This document shows positions 17,307 to 26,347 of a DNA stretch of 52,552 bases, one piece after another. The notes below the pieces were generated by a model. That model made no database searches. It was not told the origin of the DNA and saw only the letters and a list, made by a program, of their open reading frames with translations. Each line of letters starts with the position of its first letter. Positions within the stretch are counted from its first letter, which is position 1. The stretch is from NCBI GenBank assembly GCA_022600975.1, contig JAHZJJ010000074.1, forward strand, positions 1 to 52,552, read 5' to 3'. The position numbers and the translations under genes are program-made. This DNA is from Gammaproteobacteria bacterium (GTDB taxonomy: Bacteria > Pseudomonadota > Gammaproteobacteria > Pseudomonadales > Cellvibrionaceae).

Positions 17307-17374
17307 CTAGGAGCCTGTCGGACTTAACACTGGCCTACTGCGAAAAAGATCGGTTAAGACCGACAGGCTCCTAG
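17307..17374. repeat. 68-base hairpin/MITE-like inverted repeat
   Basis: A perfect 15-bp inverted repeat, CTAGGAGCCTGTCGG and CCGACAGGCTCCTAG, continues inward after one A/A mismatch as CTTAAC/GTTAAG. The loop is about 24 bases. With CTAG at both ends it looks like a small non-autonomous mobile palindrome or REP-like unit between pth and ychF rather than a simple terminator, since no T-run follows. Confidence 0.75.
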
Positions 17375-17417
17375 ACGCATACCTTTCGGCATAACTTTAA
17401 CCAATAGGACTTCAACC

Positions 17418-18509
17418 ATGGGTTTTACTTGCGGCATAGTCGGCCTGCCTAACGTGGGCAAATCCACGCTGTTCAACGCCTTGACCAAGGCCGGTATCGA
17501 TGCGGAAAACTTTCCTTTTTGCACCATTGAGCCCAATGCGGGCGTAGTGCCGGTGCCCGATCCGCGCCTCGATAAGCTGGCACAGATCGTCAAACCGCAG
17601 CGGGTGTTACCCACTACTATGGAATTTACCGATATTGCCGGACTAGTGGCAGGCGCCTCCAAGGGCGAAGGGCTCGGTAATAAATTTCTCGCTAATATCC
17701 GCGAAACTGATGCCATTGCACATGTAGTGCGCTGCTTTGAAGACGAAAATGTTATTCATGTAGCCAATAAAATTCATCCTCTGGCTGATATCGAAGTAAT
17801 TAATACCGAATTGGCACTGGCAGATCTTGACACTGTAGATAAAGCACTGCAACGTTTCAGTCGCGCCGCCAAGGGCCAGGATAAGCAGGCCATCAAAATG
17901 AAGGCTTTACTGGAAAAAATTCAACCACATCTGGATCAAGCCAAACCATTGCGCTCCTTCACCCTCACCGAAGATGAACTCAGCGCTCTAGAAGAACTTA
18001 ACCTGTTAACCATAAAACCCACCATGTATATCGCCAACGTCGATGAAGAGGGTTTTGATAACAATCCTCATCTGGATACGGTCGCCGCCGTAGCCGCCGA
18101 GGAAAACGCTGTTTTGGTGCCCATCTGCAATAAGCTGGAAGCGGAGATCGCAGAATTAGACGACAGTGAAAAAAACGAATTTCTACAAGCATTGGGCATG
18201 GAAGAGCCAGGGCTTAATCGCGTCATTCGCGCCGGCTACCACCTGCTCAACCTTCACACCTTTTTCACTGCTGGAGTTAAAGAAGTGCGCGCCTGGACAA
18301 TTCCAGTCAATGCCACTGCACCTCAAGCCGCCGGTAAAATTCACACTGATTTTGAAAAAGGATTTATTCGCGCCGAAGTAGTTGGCTACAATGACTTTAT
18401 TACCAACAAAGGTGAAGCAGGCGCTAAAGAAGTCGGCAAATGGCGCCTGGAAGGCAAAGACTACCTAGTAGCAGACGGCGATGTGATGCACTTTCGCTTT
18501 AATGTGTAA
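17418..18509 (+). CDS. ychF: Redox-regulated ATPase YchF (OLA1 family)
   Basis: An Obg-related P-loop ATPase that binds ribosomes and affects the oxidative stress response. It is 363 residues. The P-loop is [18 protein letters not shown], with the switch region [20 protein letters not shown] coiled-coil insertion (about 130-200) follows, and the C-terminal TGS domain is seen in the [18 protein letters not shown] stretch. Placement after pth is conserved in gammaproteobacteria. The start fits the universal [10 protein letters not shown]-terminus. Confidence 0.97.
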   Translation: MGFTCGIVGLPNVGKSTLFNALTKAGIDAENFPFCTIEPNAGVVPVPDPRLDKLAQIVKPQRVLPTTMEFTDIAGLVAGASKGEGLGNKFLANIRETDAIAHVVRCFEDENVIHVANKIHPLADIEVINTELALADLDTVDKALQRFSRAAKGQDKQAIKMKALLEKIQPHLDQAKPLRSFTLTEDELSALEELNLLTIKPTMYIANVDEEGFDNNPHLDTVAAVAAEENAVLVPICNKLEAEIAELDDSEKNEFLQALGMEEPGLNRVIRAGYHLLNLHTFFTAGVKEVRAWTIPVNATAPQAAGKIHTDFEKGFIRAEVVGYNDFITNKGEAGAKEVGKWRLEGKDYLVADGDVMHFRFNV

Positions 18510-18630
18510 GCTGTGTCTTGCAGACTGGATTGAAGCCAACCCGGACAATGCCCTGCTCCCCCAAAAAAACCTAGGCCTCTAGTTTGGCCGGGCTCTATTA
18601 CTCTACACAGATCAGCAAGTCCTAGGTGCC

Positions 18631-19560
18631 ATGAAAGAATCCAACTGGAAAATCGGTTTACCGCTGGCATTGGTCACCGCATTTATGTGGGGACTGCTGC
18701 CCATTGCCATGAAAGGGCTATTGAACGACATTTCTGCCACCACAGTGACCTGGTTTCGCTTTACTGGTGCGGCGTTGATCGCCACTATTTTCTACAGCTG
18801 GAACCGACAACTCCAGCTGCGGACATTATTCCACCGCAGACTTCGCATTTACACTCTGATCGCAATAGCTGGGCTACTGGGTAATTATATCGCCTATTCC
18901 TCTGGCCTCAGATATATCCCCGCTGAATCTGTACAGCTCATACTTCAACTGGCGCCCATACTACTGGTGATCGCCAGCGTCATCTGGCTCGGCGAAAACT
19001 TTACACTGCGCCAATGGGTCGGAGTGGCAATGGTGGTCTTAGGTTTACTGCTATTTTTCAATCAACGCCTACATACATTAATCAATGGCACCGATAAACA
19101 GTATCTGATTGGTATAGGACTTGCGTTGGTGGCCGCCGTTGCCTGGTCTTTGTACGGTGTTATGCAAAAAAAAATTTCTGCCAGTGTCCGCCCTCACAAC
19201 TTATTGGTATTGATCTATCTAGCGGGCTTTCTGTGTTTTTTACCAATCTCAAGTCCCGGCAGCGTAGCACGCCTAGACGGCCTGGAATGGATGTTGCTGT
19301 TATTTCTTCCCGCAAACACACTTATTTCCTATGGAGCCTTTGGTAAAGCCATGATGCACTGGGAGGCATCCCGCGTCAGCGCCACCCTGGCTTTAGCACC
19401 GCTGATGACACTTCTATTCAGCGCCATTATCAACGTATTTTGGCCCACATACATCGAGGCGGAAACGCTCAACTGGGTCAGCTGGCTGGGTGCATTATGC
19501 GTTGTCTGCGGCTCTTTAAGTGCTGCCATTAGCAGGCGTGCTAAAAGCGTAAGCCACTGA
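18631..19560 (+). CDS. EamA-family (DMT) transporter
   Basis: A 309-residue integral membrane protein with ten predicted hydrophobic segments arranged as two EamA halves (about residues 9-140 and 155-300). Family-typical stretches are LALVTAFMWGLLPIAMKGLL, ALIATIFYSW and ALVAAVAWSLYGVMQKKI. DMT permeases move varied small metabolites; no substrate can be assigned here. It starts with ATG about 120 bases after ychF. Confidence 0.9.
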   Translation: MKESNWKIGLPLALVTAFMWGLLPIAMKGLLNDISATTVTWFRFTGAALIATIFYSWNRQLQLRTLFHRRLRIYTLIAIAGLLGNYIAYSSGLRYIPAESVQLILQLAPILLVIASVIWLGENFTLRQWVGVAMVVLGLLLFFNQRLHTLINGTDKQYLIGIGLALVAAVAWSLYGVMQKKISASVRPHNLLVLIYLAGFLCFLPISSPGSVARLDGLEWMLLLFLPANTLISYGAFGKAMMHWEASRVSATLALAPLMTLLFSAIINVFWPTYIEAETLNWVSWLGALCVVCGSLSAAISRRAKSVSH

Positions 19561-19580
19561 TAGAACTACTGAAATAGGTA

Positions 19581-19609
19581 TTGACACACCCCGCTTGGAG
19601 CCCGATAAT
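19581..19609 (+). promoter_or_regulatory. Sigma-70 promoter for the CAU/Gln tRNA genes
   Basis: TTGACA (19581-19586) and GATAAT (19604-19609) are separated by exactly 17 bases. The -10 lies 22 bases before the first tRNA, and a GCGCGCC G+C-rich block follows, as in stringently controlled stable-RNA promoters. Confidence 0.85.
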
Positions 19610-19631
19610 GCGCGCCATTGATCGATGCAAC

Positions 19632-19708
<77 letters not shown>

Positions 19709-19765
19709 TTTTTTGCTAAAGAACAAATATAAAGTACTTTAGCAAAACTGAGGTTTTCACACTAT

Positions 19766-19840
19766 TGGGGTGTAGCCAAGCGGTAAGGCAGCGGGTTTTG
19801 ATCCCGTCATGCGTAGGTTCGAATCCTACCACCCCAGCCA
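19766..19840 (+). tRNA. tRNA-Gln (UUG), copy 2
   Basis: Identical to copy 1 (14604-14678) except for one C-to-T change in the variable region (GTCAT versus GTCAC). CCA is encoded. It lies 57 bases after the CAU tRNA and is probably in the same transcript. Confidence 0.97.
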
Positions 19841-20014
19841 TTTTAGAAAGTCATAATTAAATCTACTGTGGCGATTTTTCAGCAAAAACATGCAAAAAAT
19901 ATACGCTCCACTCTAGCGTGTAGCTTAACAACTCAAAACACTGTAATGACACAGCCGGCAATAGCCGATAAAATGCCAGCAAGCGATAGATCCCTTGCCA
20001 AAACAGTACTATGT

Positions 20015-20090
20015 GCCTCCGTCGGTTAACAGGATAAACCACGGACCTCCTAAGTCTGGACTGGTGGTTCGAGTCCACCCGGAGGCGCCA
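20015..20090 (+). tRNA. tRNA-Arg (CCU)
   Basis: A 76-base cloverleaf. The acceptor GCCTCCG pairs with CGGAGGC, then GCCA. The D stem is GGTT/AACC, the anticodon stem-loop CGGAC-CTCCTAA-GTCTG with CCT, and the T arm GGTGG-TTCGAGT-CCACC. It is convergent with the carboxylase gene, whose stop lies nine bases away. Confidence 0.95.
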
Positions 20091-20098
20091 TCCTATTA

Positions 20099-22105
20099 CT
20101 ATGGATTCTCTAGCTTGAGTTCTGCGCAAGGCTTAATCTCAATCAACAACTGCCCATTGCGCAGTTGGCTTCCGGTATTTGCATGCACGGCAGTCACCAC
20201 GCCATTACAATTTGCACGCAATAGATGCTCCATTTTCATCGCCTCCATAAGTGCCAAGGTTTCTCCACGCCGTACCTGCATACCCGTAGCGACATGGATC
20301 TCGATCAGACTGCCATCCATCGGTGCCAATATTTTACCGTTGCCCAACTGCGGCTCACTGCTGGCAGGTTGGTAAGTGATATTACTAATGTGCCACTGAC
20401 ATTGACGATGAAACAGGTATAAAGCTTGTTGCTTGATTATACCTAAGGCGTTCTGACAAAGGCCATTCAACTCAAAGGTAATATTTGCACAATTTTGATG
20501 TAGTAAACGCGCTCGAAACGTTTGCTCTTGCACGGTAATTGAATAACTTTCAACACCATCGGCATCGCGCCCTAACGGTAATATCTGACAAGAATACGAA
20601 CTGGAATGGATGCCCAAGCGATAATTAAGCGGTAAAGGATTCACGCTGGTTCGCCAGTTAGCGCGGCCACTTTGCCTATCACCGGACTCAATAGCTTCTT
20701 CATGCAACAGTAAAACCGCTATAGCCAATGTATCCGCAGCGGGTTTTTTGCCTTCCTCACCCCCCATGAGCATTGGTATTTGTTGCGTTAAAAACCCACT
20801 ATGGACGGCACCCGCGATAAAGGCCGCGCTTTCAAGAATCTTATATAAAAAGAATTGGTTATTGACCGGCCCCAAATAGGCCAAATCATTTAAAGTAGCA
20901 CTGAGACGGCGGCGCGCTTGCTCGCGATTCTCTCCCCAACACAGTAGCTTACCCAACATAGGGTCATAGTAGTGGGAAATTTCCATACCCTCGGCAAGGG
21001 CATGATCCATACGTATACCTTCGCCTTGTGGCACTCTCCAATAATGCACTCGGCCTGTTTGCGGCAGAAAATTTTGTTGCGGATCTTCTGCGTAGAGACG
21101 CACTTCGATACAGTGTCCACGGTGGTGAAGCTGTTGCTGACTGAAAGGAAGTGGCTCCCCCCGGGCAACTTTGAGCTGCCAAGCCACCAAATCTACCCCG
21201 TAGCACATTTCAGTAACGCCATGCTCTACTTGTAAACGAGTATTCATTTCTAAAAAATAAAAATTGTTTTGCTCGTCCAACAAAAATTCTACGGTACCCG
21301 CACCTCGGTAATTGCAAGCGTTAGCAAGCTTGACTGCGGCTTTTCCCATATTCTGACGCAGTGTTTCATCGACACCGGGAGCCGGAGACTCTTCAATGAT
21401 TTTTTGATGGCGCCGTTGAATTGAACAATCCCGTTCGCCTAAATGTAGGGTATTGCCGAGGCTGTCAGAAAAGATTTGTATTTCAATATGCCTAGCATTT
21501 CGCAAGGCCTTTTCCATAATAATTTCGTCATCGCCAAAAGCACTTTGAGCCTCGTTTTTAACCGATTTTAACCCAGCTGTTAATTCATCTGTATCATTTG
21601 CCAGCCGCATCCCTCGTCCGCCACCACCACTGGCCGCTTTAAGCATAATCGGAAAACCAAGTTTTTTGGCTTCGTTTAACCATTGTTTGTTATCTTGATT
21701 GCCGTGAAAACCTGGGATGCAGCGGATACCTGCAGACTCGGCAAAGACCTTTGCTTGACGCTTATTCCCCATTAACGCAATTGTCGCAGCGTCTGGCCCA
21801 ATAAAACTCAAACCACCCTCTACACAAGCCTGCGCTAATCGTGGATTCTCGGACAAAAATCCATAACCCGGATGTATCGCATCTGCTCCTCCCTGCTTGG
21901 CAGCGGCAATAATTTTTTTAACATCCAAATATGCAGTTGCCGATGTGGAACCGCCAATAGCAATTGCAGCATCGGCGCTTCGCACATGAGGGGAATCGCG
22001 GTCGGCATCACTGAAAACTGCTAGGGTGCGGTACCCTTCCCGCTTGGCGGTATGCATTATGCGCAAAGCAATTTCACCGCGATTGGCAATCAATAATGTT
22101 AACAT
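20099..22105 (-). CDS. Acyl-CoA carboxylase alpha subunit (biotin carboxylase + biotin carrier)
   Basis: The 668-residue biotin-dependent subunit starts with the biotin carboxylase domain (LLIANRGEIALRIMHTAKR at 4-22, ATP-grasp KAASGGGGRGMR near 157, NTRLQVEHGVTE near 288). It ends with a biotinyl domain whose AMKMEH lysine carries biotin (about residue 617). The middle BT-type region is poorly conserved. It would carboxylate biotin with bicarbonate and ATP and hand CO2 to the carboxyltransferase encoded two genes upstream. Substrate is probably a branched enoyl-CoA: 3-methylcrotonyl-CoA (Liu, leucine) or geranyl-CoA (Atu, acyclic terpenes). The sequence alone does not decide. Last gene of the three-gene operon, 103 bases after the dehydrogenase. 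Confidence 0.9.
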   Translation of the reverse strand: MLTLLIANRGEIALRIMHTAKREGYRTLAVFSDADRDSPHVRSADAAIAIGGSTSATAYLDVKKIIAAAKQGGADAIHPGYGFLSENPRLAQACVEGGLSFIGPDAATIALMGNKRQAKVFAESAGIRCIPGFHGNQDNKQWLNEAKKLGFPIMLKAASGGGGRGMRLANDTDELTAGLKSVKNEAQSAFGDDEIIMEKALRNARHIEIQIFSDSLGNTLHLGERDCSIQRRHQKIIEESPAPGVDETLRQNMGKAAVKLANACNYRGAGTVEFLLDEQNNFYFLEMNTRLQVEHGVTEMCYGVDLVAWQLKVARGEPLPFSQQQLHHRGHCIEVRLYAEDPQQNFLPQTGRVHYWRVPQGEGIRMDHALAEGMEISHYYDPMLGKLLCWGENREQARRRLSATLNDLAYLGPVNNQFFLYKILESAAFIAGAVHSGFLTQQIPMLMGGEEGKKPAADTLAIAVLLLHEEAIESGDRQSGRANWRTSVNPLPLNYRLGIHSSSYSCQILPLGRDADGVESYSITVQEQTFRARLLHQNCANITFELNGLCQNALGIIKQQALYLFHRQCQWHISNITYQPASSEPQLGNGKILAPMDGSLIEIHVATGMQVRRGETLALMEAMKMEHLLRANCNGVVTAVHANTGSQLRNGQLLIEIKPCAELKLENP

Positions 22106-22208
22106 TTTGGCTTATACTCTGGGTAAGTTAGTACAGCAAACAACACAGATACCCACTAAATTTTGAAGTTTTTCTGTGATCAAACCTTTGCATTTTCACG
22201 GTGGTATT

Positions 22209-23366
22209 TTATTTAGATTTACCCGACCCTAGGCCCATCAATTTAGCAATAATACCCAACATAACTTCGTCAGCCCCACCGCCAATTGGCGTAAGGCGAA
22301 AATCCCGGTAGGCACGATTTACTGAGCTCTCTTCCATATAGCCCATACCGCCCCAAAACTGTAAACACTGATCGGGAATACTGCGTGCTAAGCGGCCAGA
22401 TTTTAACTTGGCCATAGACGCCAACCGAGTGACATTTTCTCCGCATATATAGTTCGCTATGGCGCGGTGGGTCAACGCCCGCAAACACTCCAGTTCAGTT
22501 TGCATTTCTGCCAGCGCAAACTGCACCGTTTGATTGTCGAGCAGTGGAGCCTTAAATACTTGGCGCTGACGTAGGTAATCAATCGTAGCGGCAATACAAT
22601 TTTCCAAACCTTTAATATTTAAGGTAGCCCCGGCGAGGCGCTCCTCTTGAAACTGGAGCATTTGCAGACGAAATCCACTGCCCTCTTCGCCAATACGATA
22701 GCCCTGGGGGATGCGCACATTATCGAAAAATACCGCTGCGGTTGGCGATGAGCGCATACCCAATTTTTGCAATTTTTCTCCAACACGCACGCCGGGAAGC
22801 CTGGCAGGAATAATCACCAGAGACTTATTGTCATGACCATGACCCTCACTAGTATTGACCAGGGTGCAAAAAAAATCCGCCAAGGGCGCATTGGTAATCC
22901 ACATTTTACTGCCGTTAATCAGATAGTCATCGCCATCTTTTACCGCTGTAGTAGTGATAGCGGCAACATCGGAGCCAGCATTCGGCTCAGAAACTGCGAT
23001 GGCCGCGACCATATCGCCGCGAATAGCTGGGCCGAGAAATTCTTGTCTTAATGTCTCGCTGCCAAAATTGGCGAGTGCGGGTGTGGCCATTGATGTCTGA
23101 ACAGCTATTGATAGGGGTACACCTCCACAGTGGGCCGCACCCAGCTCCTCGAGAAATACCGCCTCAAAACTAAAATCCAAACCCAGCCCACCGTAGCTTT
23201 CCGGCTTACCAATACCCAACAAACCCAATTGGCCGAGTTGCTGGAAAATGGATTTTATCGGAAACTGACCCGCTTGCTCCCACTCGGGAACCTGAGGGTT
23301 AATTTCCTGTTCGACAAAATTTTTAACAGTACGCTGTAACTCGCGATGCTGATCAGTGATATGCAT
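22209..23366 (-). CDS. Acyl-CoA dehydrogenase (AtuD/LiuA-like)
   Basis: A 385-residue flavoprotein dehydrogenase that would introduce the alpha-beta double bond in an acyl-CoA. Family signatures are LGLLGIGKPESYGGLGLD, AIAVSEPNAGSDVAAITTTA (FAD/substrate region, about 127-146), NGSKMWITNAPLADF, and QFWGGMGYMEESSVNRAYRD near the C-terminus. The N-terminus MHITDQHRELQRTVKNFV resembles dehydrogenases of the citronellyl-CoA (AtuD) group. It starts 10 bases after the carboxyltransferase gene, so the two are cotranscribed. Confidence 0.9.
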   Translation of the reverse strand: MHITDQHRELQRTVKNFVEQEINPQVPEWEQAGQFPIKSIFQQLGQLGLLGIGKPESYGGLGLDFSFEAVFLEELGAAHCGGVPLSIAVQTSMATPALANFGSETLRQEFLGPAIRGDMVAAIAVSEPNAGSDVAAITTTAVKDGDDYLINGSKMWITNAPLADFFCTLVNTSEGHGHDNKSLVIIPARLPGVRVGEKLQKLGMRSSPTAAVFFDNVRIPQGYRIGEEGSGFRLQMLQFQEERLAGATLNIKGLENCIAATIDYLRQRQVFKAPLLDNQTVQFALAEMQTELECLRALTHRAIANYICGENVTRLASMAKLKSGRLARSIPDQCLQFWGGMGYMEESSVNRAYRDFRLTPIGGGADEVMLGIIAKLMGLGSGKSK

Positions 23367-23376
23367 AGTTTTGCTC

Positions 23377-24975
23377 TTATAATCTGGCTACGCCAAAAGT
23401 GTTGTTGCGCAATACCTGGGTTTCTGCCGTCCGGCAAATTTCCAAAAGCAGCCCCAGCAGTTTGCGGGTATCGCGGGGATCAATAATACCGTCATCCCAT
23501 AATCTTGCGGTGCAGGAGAGGGCACCGGAACCCGCCTGAATAAAGGCACTGGTATCCTGTTCGAGTTTATCCAGTGCCAATTCATCAAATTTACCATCAC
23601 GTTGCATTTTTTGCTCGCTGAGAATCCGCATCACTTTGCCCGCCTGAGCAGCACCCATAACTGCGGTACGCGAATTGGGCCAGGAGAAGATAAAGCGTGG
23701 ATCAAAACCACGGCCACACATGGCGTAGTTGCCCGCACCAAAGGAGCCGCCAACCACAATGCTAATTTTGGCAACACGGGCATTGGCAACGGCCTGAATC
23801 ATTTTGGCTCCATGTTTAATAATTCCGGCCTGCTCAACTTCGGTACCGACCATAAACCCCGTGGTATTATGCAGAAATAACAAAGGGGTACCGCTTTGCT
23901 CACAAAGCTGGATAAATTGTGCGGCTTTATTGGCACCTTTGGGGGTTATCGGGCCATTGTTGCCGAGCACTCCGACGGGGAAACCTTCGATACGAATATG
24001 CCCACAAAAAGTTTGCCGATCAAATTCTGTCTTAAACTCCAGCATCGCAGAATTATCGGCAATACGTGCAAGAATTTCTTTAACATCGTAGGGCTTTTTA
24101 CTATCTGCGGGGATCAGGCCTAGCAATTGGTCTATGGAATAGCGCGGTTCCAGCCATGCAGCACCCCCTGAATCGGCCTGCTTGGCAATAGACAGGCTAC
24201 CAATAATGTCCCGCGCTAGACGAATCGCATCTTCATCATTTTCTGCCATATAATCGCCACTACCCGCCTCTTCTATATGCATTTTGGCACCGCCCAGCTC
24301 CTCTTCGCTGGCGACTTCTCCGGTAGCGGCTTTGAGTAACGGTGGGCCAGCCAGATACATGTTCGATTGCTCGCGGATCATAATGACATAATCCGACAAC
24401 CCGGGTTGATAGGCACCGCCAGCAGTGGCACTACCATGCACCACGGTAATTTGTGGTATGCCTGCTGCAGACAAACGCGCCTGGTTGGCAAAACCGCGGC
24501 CACCAGGGGCAAAGGTTTCGTTAGCGTACATTAAATTAGCGCCGCCACTTTGGGCCAGAGTGACCAGGGGCAAGTGATTTTCCAGTGCAATTTGTTGCAT
24601 ACGCAACGCTTTTTCCATTCCAGCCGGCGAAATGGTGCCGCCTTTAATGGTGTAATTATCCACTCGAACCAGACAGTGCACGCCACAGATCACACCGATA
24701 CCACAAATGGCACCGCCGCCAATACTGCCGTCGTAAAGCTTGTAACCCGCCAAGGCACATAGCTCTACAAACGGCGCCGCAGGGTCCAACAGGCGATTTA
24801 ACCTTTCTCGCGGCAACAACCAACCGCGACTATGATAGCGAGGAGCTTTTTGTAACTCAGCATCCACCAGTTTTTGCTCAATAGCACGAAAACCCTCAAT
24901 AAATTGAAGCATTCTAGTCTGGTTATGGTGGAAATCGGGCTGATTGGTGTCCAATTGAGATTCAAACGGTTGCAT
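23377..24975 (-). CDS. Acyl-CoA carboxylase beta subunit (carboxyltransferase)
   Basis: The 532-residue carboxyltransferase subunit moves CO2 from carboxybiotin to an enoyl-CoA. Both crotonase-like halves are present: LVTLAQSGGANLMYANE and VVHGSATAGGAYQPGLSDY in the first (oxyanion glycines), then LLFLHNTTGFMVGTEVEQAG and VGGSFGAGNYAMCGRGFDPR in the second. FANQARLSAAGIPQ and SEEELGGAKMH lean towards the geranyl-CoA (AtuC) branch rather than classic LiuB, but this is a judgement by eye. First gene of the operon, divergent from a TetR gene with a palindrome between. Confidence 0.88.
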   Translation of the reverse strand: MQPFESQLDTNQPDFHHNQTRMLQFIEGFRAIEQKLVDAELQKAPRYHSRGWLLPRERLNRLLDPAAPFVELCALAGYKLYDGSIGGGAICGIGVICGVHCLVRVDNYTIKGGTISPAGMEKALRMQQIALENHLPLVTLAQSGGANLMYANETFAPGGRGFANQARLSAAGIPQITVVHGSATAGGAYQPGLSDYVIMIREQSNMYLAGPPLLKAATGEVASEEELGGAKMHIEEAGSGDYMAENDEDAIRLARDIIGSLSIAKQADSGGAAWLEPRYSIDQLLGLIPADSKKPYDVKEILARIADNSAMLEFKTEFDRQTFCGHIRIEGFPVGVLGNNGPITPKGANKAAQFIQLCEQSGTPLLFLHNTTGFMVGTEVEQAGIIKHGAKMIQAVANARVAKISIVVGGSFGAGNYAMCGRGFDPRFIFSWPNSRTAVMGAAQAGKVMRILSEQKMQRDGKFDELALDKLEQDTSAFIQAGSGALSCTARLWDDGIIDPRDTRKLLGLLLEICRTAETQVLRNNTFGVARL

Positions 24976-25132
24976 CGGGATTTATATTCCATTTTAAATT
25001 ACAGACACTGAAACCGGTAAACAGGCGCTTACTCATAGTCCGAAATGTATTGAACTTCATATCAAAACCTTCACGCTGTGACGAGCCTAAGCGGCCCTGC
25101 CCATGCTTTATCGCGTCCAATATGCCAACGCT

Positions 25133-25150
25133 ACCAAGCAAGCGCTTGGT
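25133..25150. promoter_or_regulatory. Candidate TetR operator
   Basis: ACCAAGC-AAGC-GCTTGGT is an 18-base palindrome with 7-base arms in the 226-base divergent region between the carboxyltransferase and TetR genes, 52 bases before the TetR start. Its length and symmetry suit a TetR-family dimer. Assignment to the adjacent regulator is inferred. Confidence 0.55.
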
Positions 25151-25201
25151 TTTCAATAGTTTTATGATAAGCTGATCAGGCAAGATGCCAAACAGGCGTA
25201 G

Positions 25202-25918
25202 TTGACCGCTAAAGTGAAATTCAAAACGAATGGGAGCTTCAACACAAAAGTGGGTAAATCAAACACGGGGGCCGAGACAGCAGAGACAAAAAATCTACTG
25301 ATTGCCGAGTTACTGGCCTCGGGACAAATTACAGATCCTGCCAGCCGTCGCGGTCAATTATTGAATGCAGCGGCACGACTATTTGAACAAAAGGGCTACA
25401 CAGCCACCACCGTGCGCGACATTGCTGCGGCAGTGGGCATACTTTCCGGCAGTATCTTCCACCACTTTTCCAGCAAGGAAGATATATTGTGTTGCACCAT
25501 GCAGGAGGTTACCAGGTTCGCCAGTGCACGTATGAGGGTTGCCATTTTCCAGGCGTCAAGTGCCGAGGACAAATTGCGGGCCTGCATTCGCTGTGAACTG
25601 GAGGCCATTCACGGCTTGGCGGTGCCGGGATTTTCCATCCTCGTCAACGAGTGGCGCAGCTTGTCGGCCTCCAGGCAAGCATTGGTATTGGGCCTTCGAG
25701 ATCACTACGAGCAGCTGTGGTTAGAAAGTCTCAGCGCAGTTCTTGGCACCCAGCGGCGCGATCTGCCTCTGGTGCGACGTTTGTTATTGGGGGCGCTCGC
25801 TCATACCCATAATTGGTTCAAGCCTGAGGGGAAGGAACTCACCTTGCCACAATTGGCAGAGCAGGTGTTCGTACTTTTTGTGCCTCAACCACCTAGCCGC
25901 CAACCAACTTCACTTTAA
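25202..25918 (+). CDS. TetR-family transcriptional regulator
   Basis: A 238-residue protein with the TetR N-terminal HTH at about residues 48-95 (RRGQLLNAAARLFEQKGYTA, then TTVRDIAAAVGILSGSIFHH and FSSKEDIL). A helical ligand-binding C-terminal domain follows. It is divergent from the acyl-CoA carboxylase operon, so it is the obvious candidate local repressor, probably responding to an acyl-CoA. The track start is TTG; an in-frame GTG four codons later is about as likely, and neither has a strong ribosome site. The first 40 residues are a disordered extension. The 3' end overlaps yciH convergently by 26 bases. Confidence 0.88.
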   Translation: MTAKVKFKTNGSFNTKVGKSNTGAETAETKNLLIAELLASGQITDPASRRGQLLNAAARLFEQKGYTATTVRDIAAAVGILSGSIFHHFSSKEDILCCTMQEVTRFASARMRVAIFQASSAEDKLRACIRCELEAIHGLAVPGFSILVNEWRSLSASRQALVLGLRDHYEQLWLESLSAVLGTQRRDLPLVRRLLLGALAHTHNWFKPEGKELTLPQLAEQVFVLFVPQPPSRQPTSL

Positions 25919-26216
25919 GTTTTTTCTCTTCCAATGTCTGCTGTATTTGCTGACGCTTATCACCCTGAATTTCAATAACTCCGTTTTTCAAGGTACCGCC
26001 ACATCCGCAGTGCCGCTTTAGTTCAGTCAATAAAAGCTTAAGCTCCCCTTCCGTGCCGCTGAGCCCGCTGATACAGGTCACTCCCTTGCCTTTGCGTCCC
26101 TTGGTCTGGCGCTGAATACGTACAATGCCATCACCACTGTGGCGGGATTCAACCTTGACATCCTGCTTGATACGACCAAGATCCGTAGAATAAACCAAGC
26201 GGTTATCTTTTGACAA
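25893..26216 (-). CDS. yciH: YciH, SUI1/eIF1-like translation factor
   Basis: Bacterial relative of eukaryotic eIF1, reported to influence start-site fidelity. The SUI1 domain is clear: GDGIVRIQRQTKGRKGKGVT, then LKRHCGCGGTLKNGVIEIQGD. The track ORF begins at 26372 with a random-looking hydrophobic N-terminus. The family N-terminus (SKDNRLVYSTDLGR) points to TTG at 26216, with GGGAG about ten bases upstream, giving 107 residues, the usual size. The preceding codons are ATA-ATT, so no ATG is possible without adding unconserved sequence. Convergent overlap with the TetR gene. Confidence 0.88.
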   Translation of the reverse strand: MSKDNRLVYSTDLGRIKQDVKVESRHSGDGIVRIQRQTKGRKGKGVTCISGLSGTEGELKLLLTELKRHCGCGGTLKNGVIEIQGDKRQQIQQTLEEKKLKVKLVGG

Positions 26217-26347
26217 AATTATTGTGCTCCCAATCTCATAAACTCTAAAATAACCATTCGAATCACCAAGTTTTAATACCACACCGATGATTAACCTAGT
26301 ATTTAGTGCTAAAAAATATTCAAGTGCGGTAATTATCATCAACTCTG

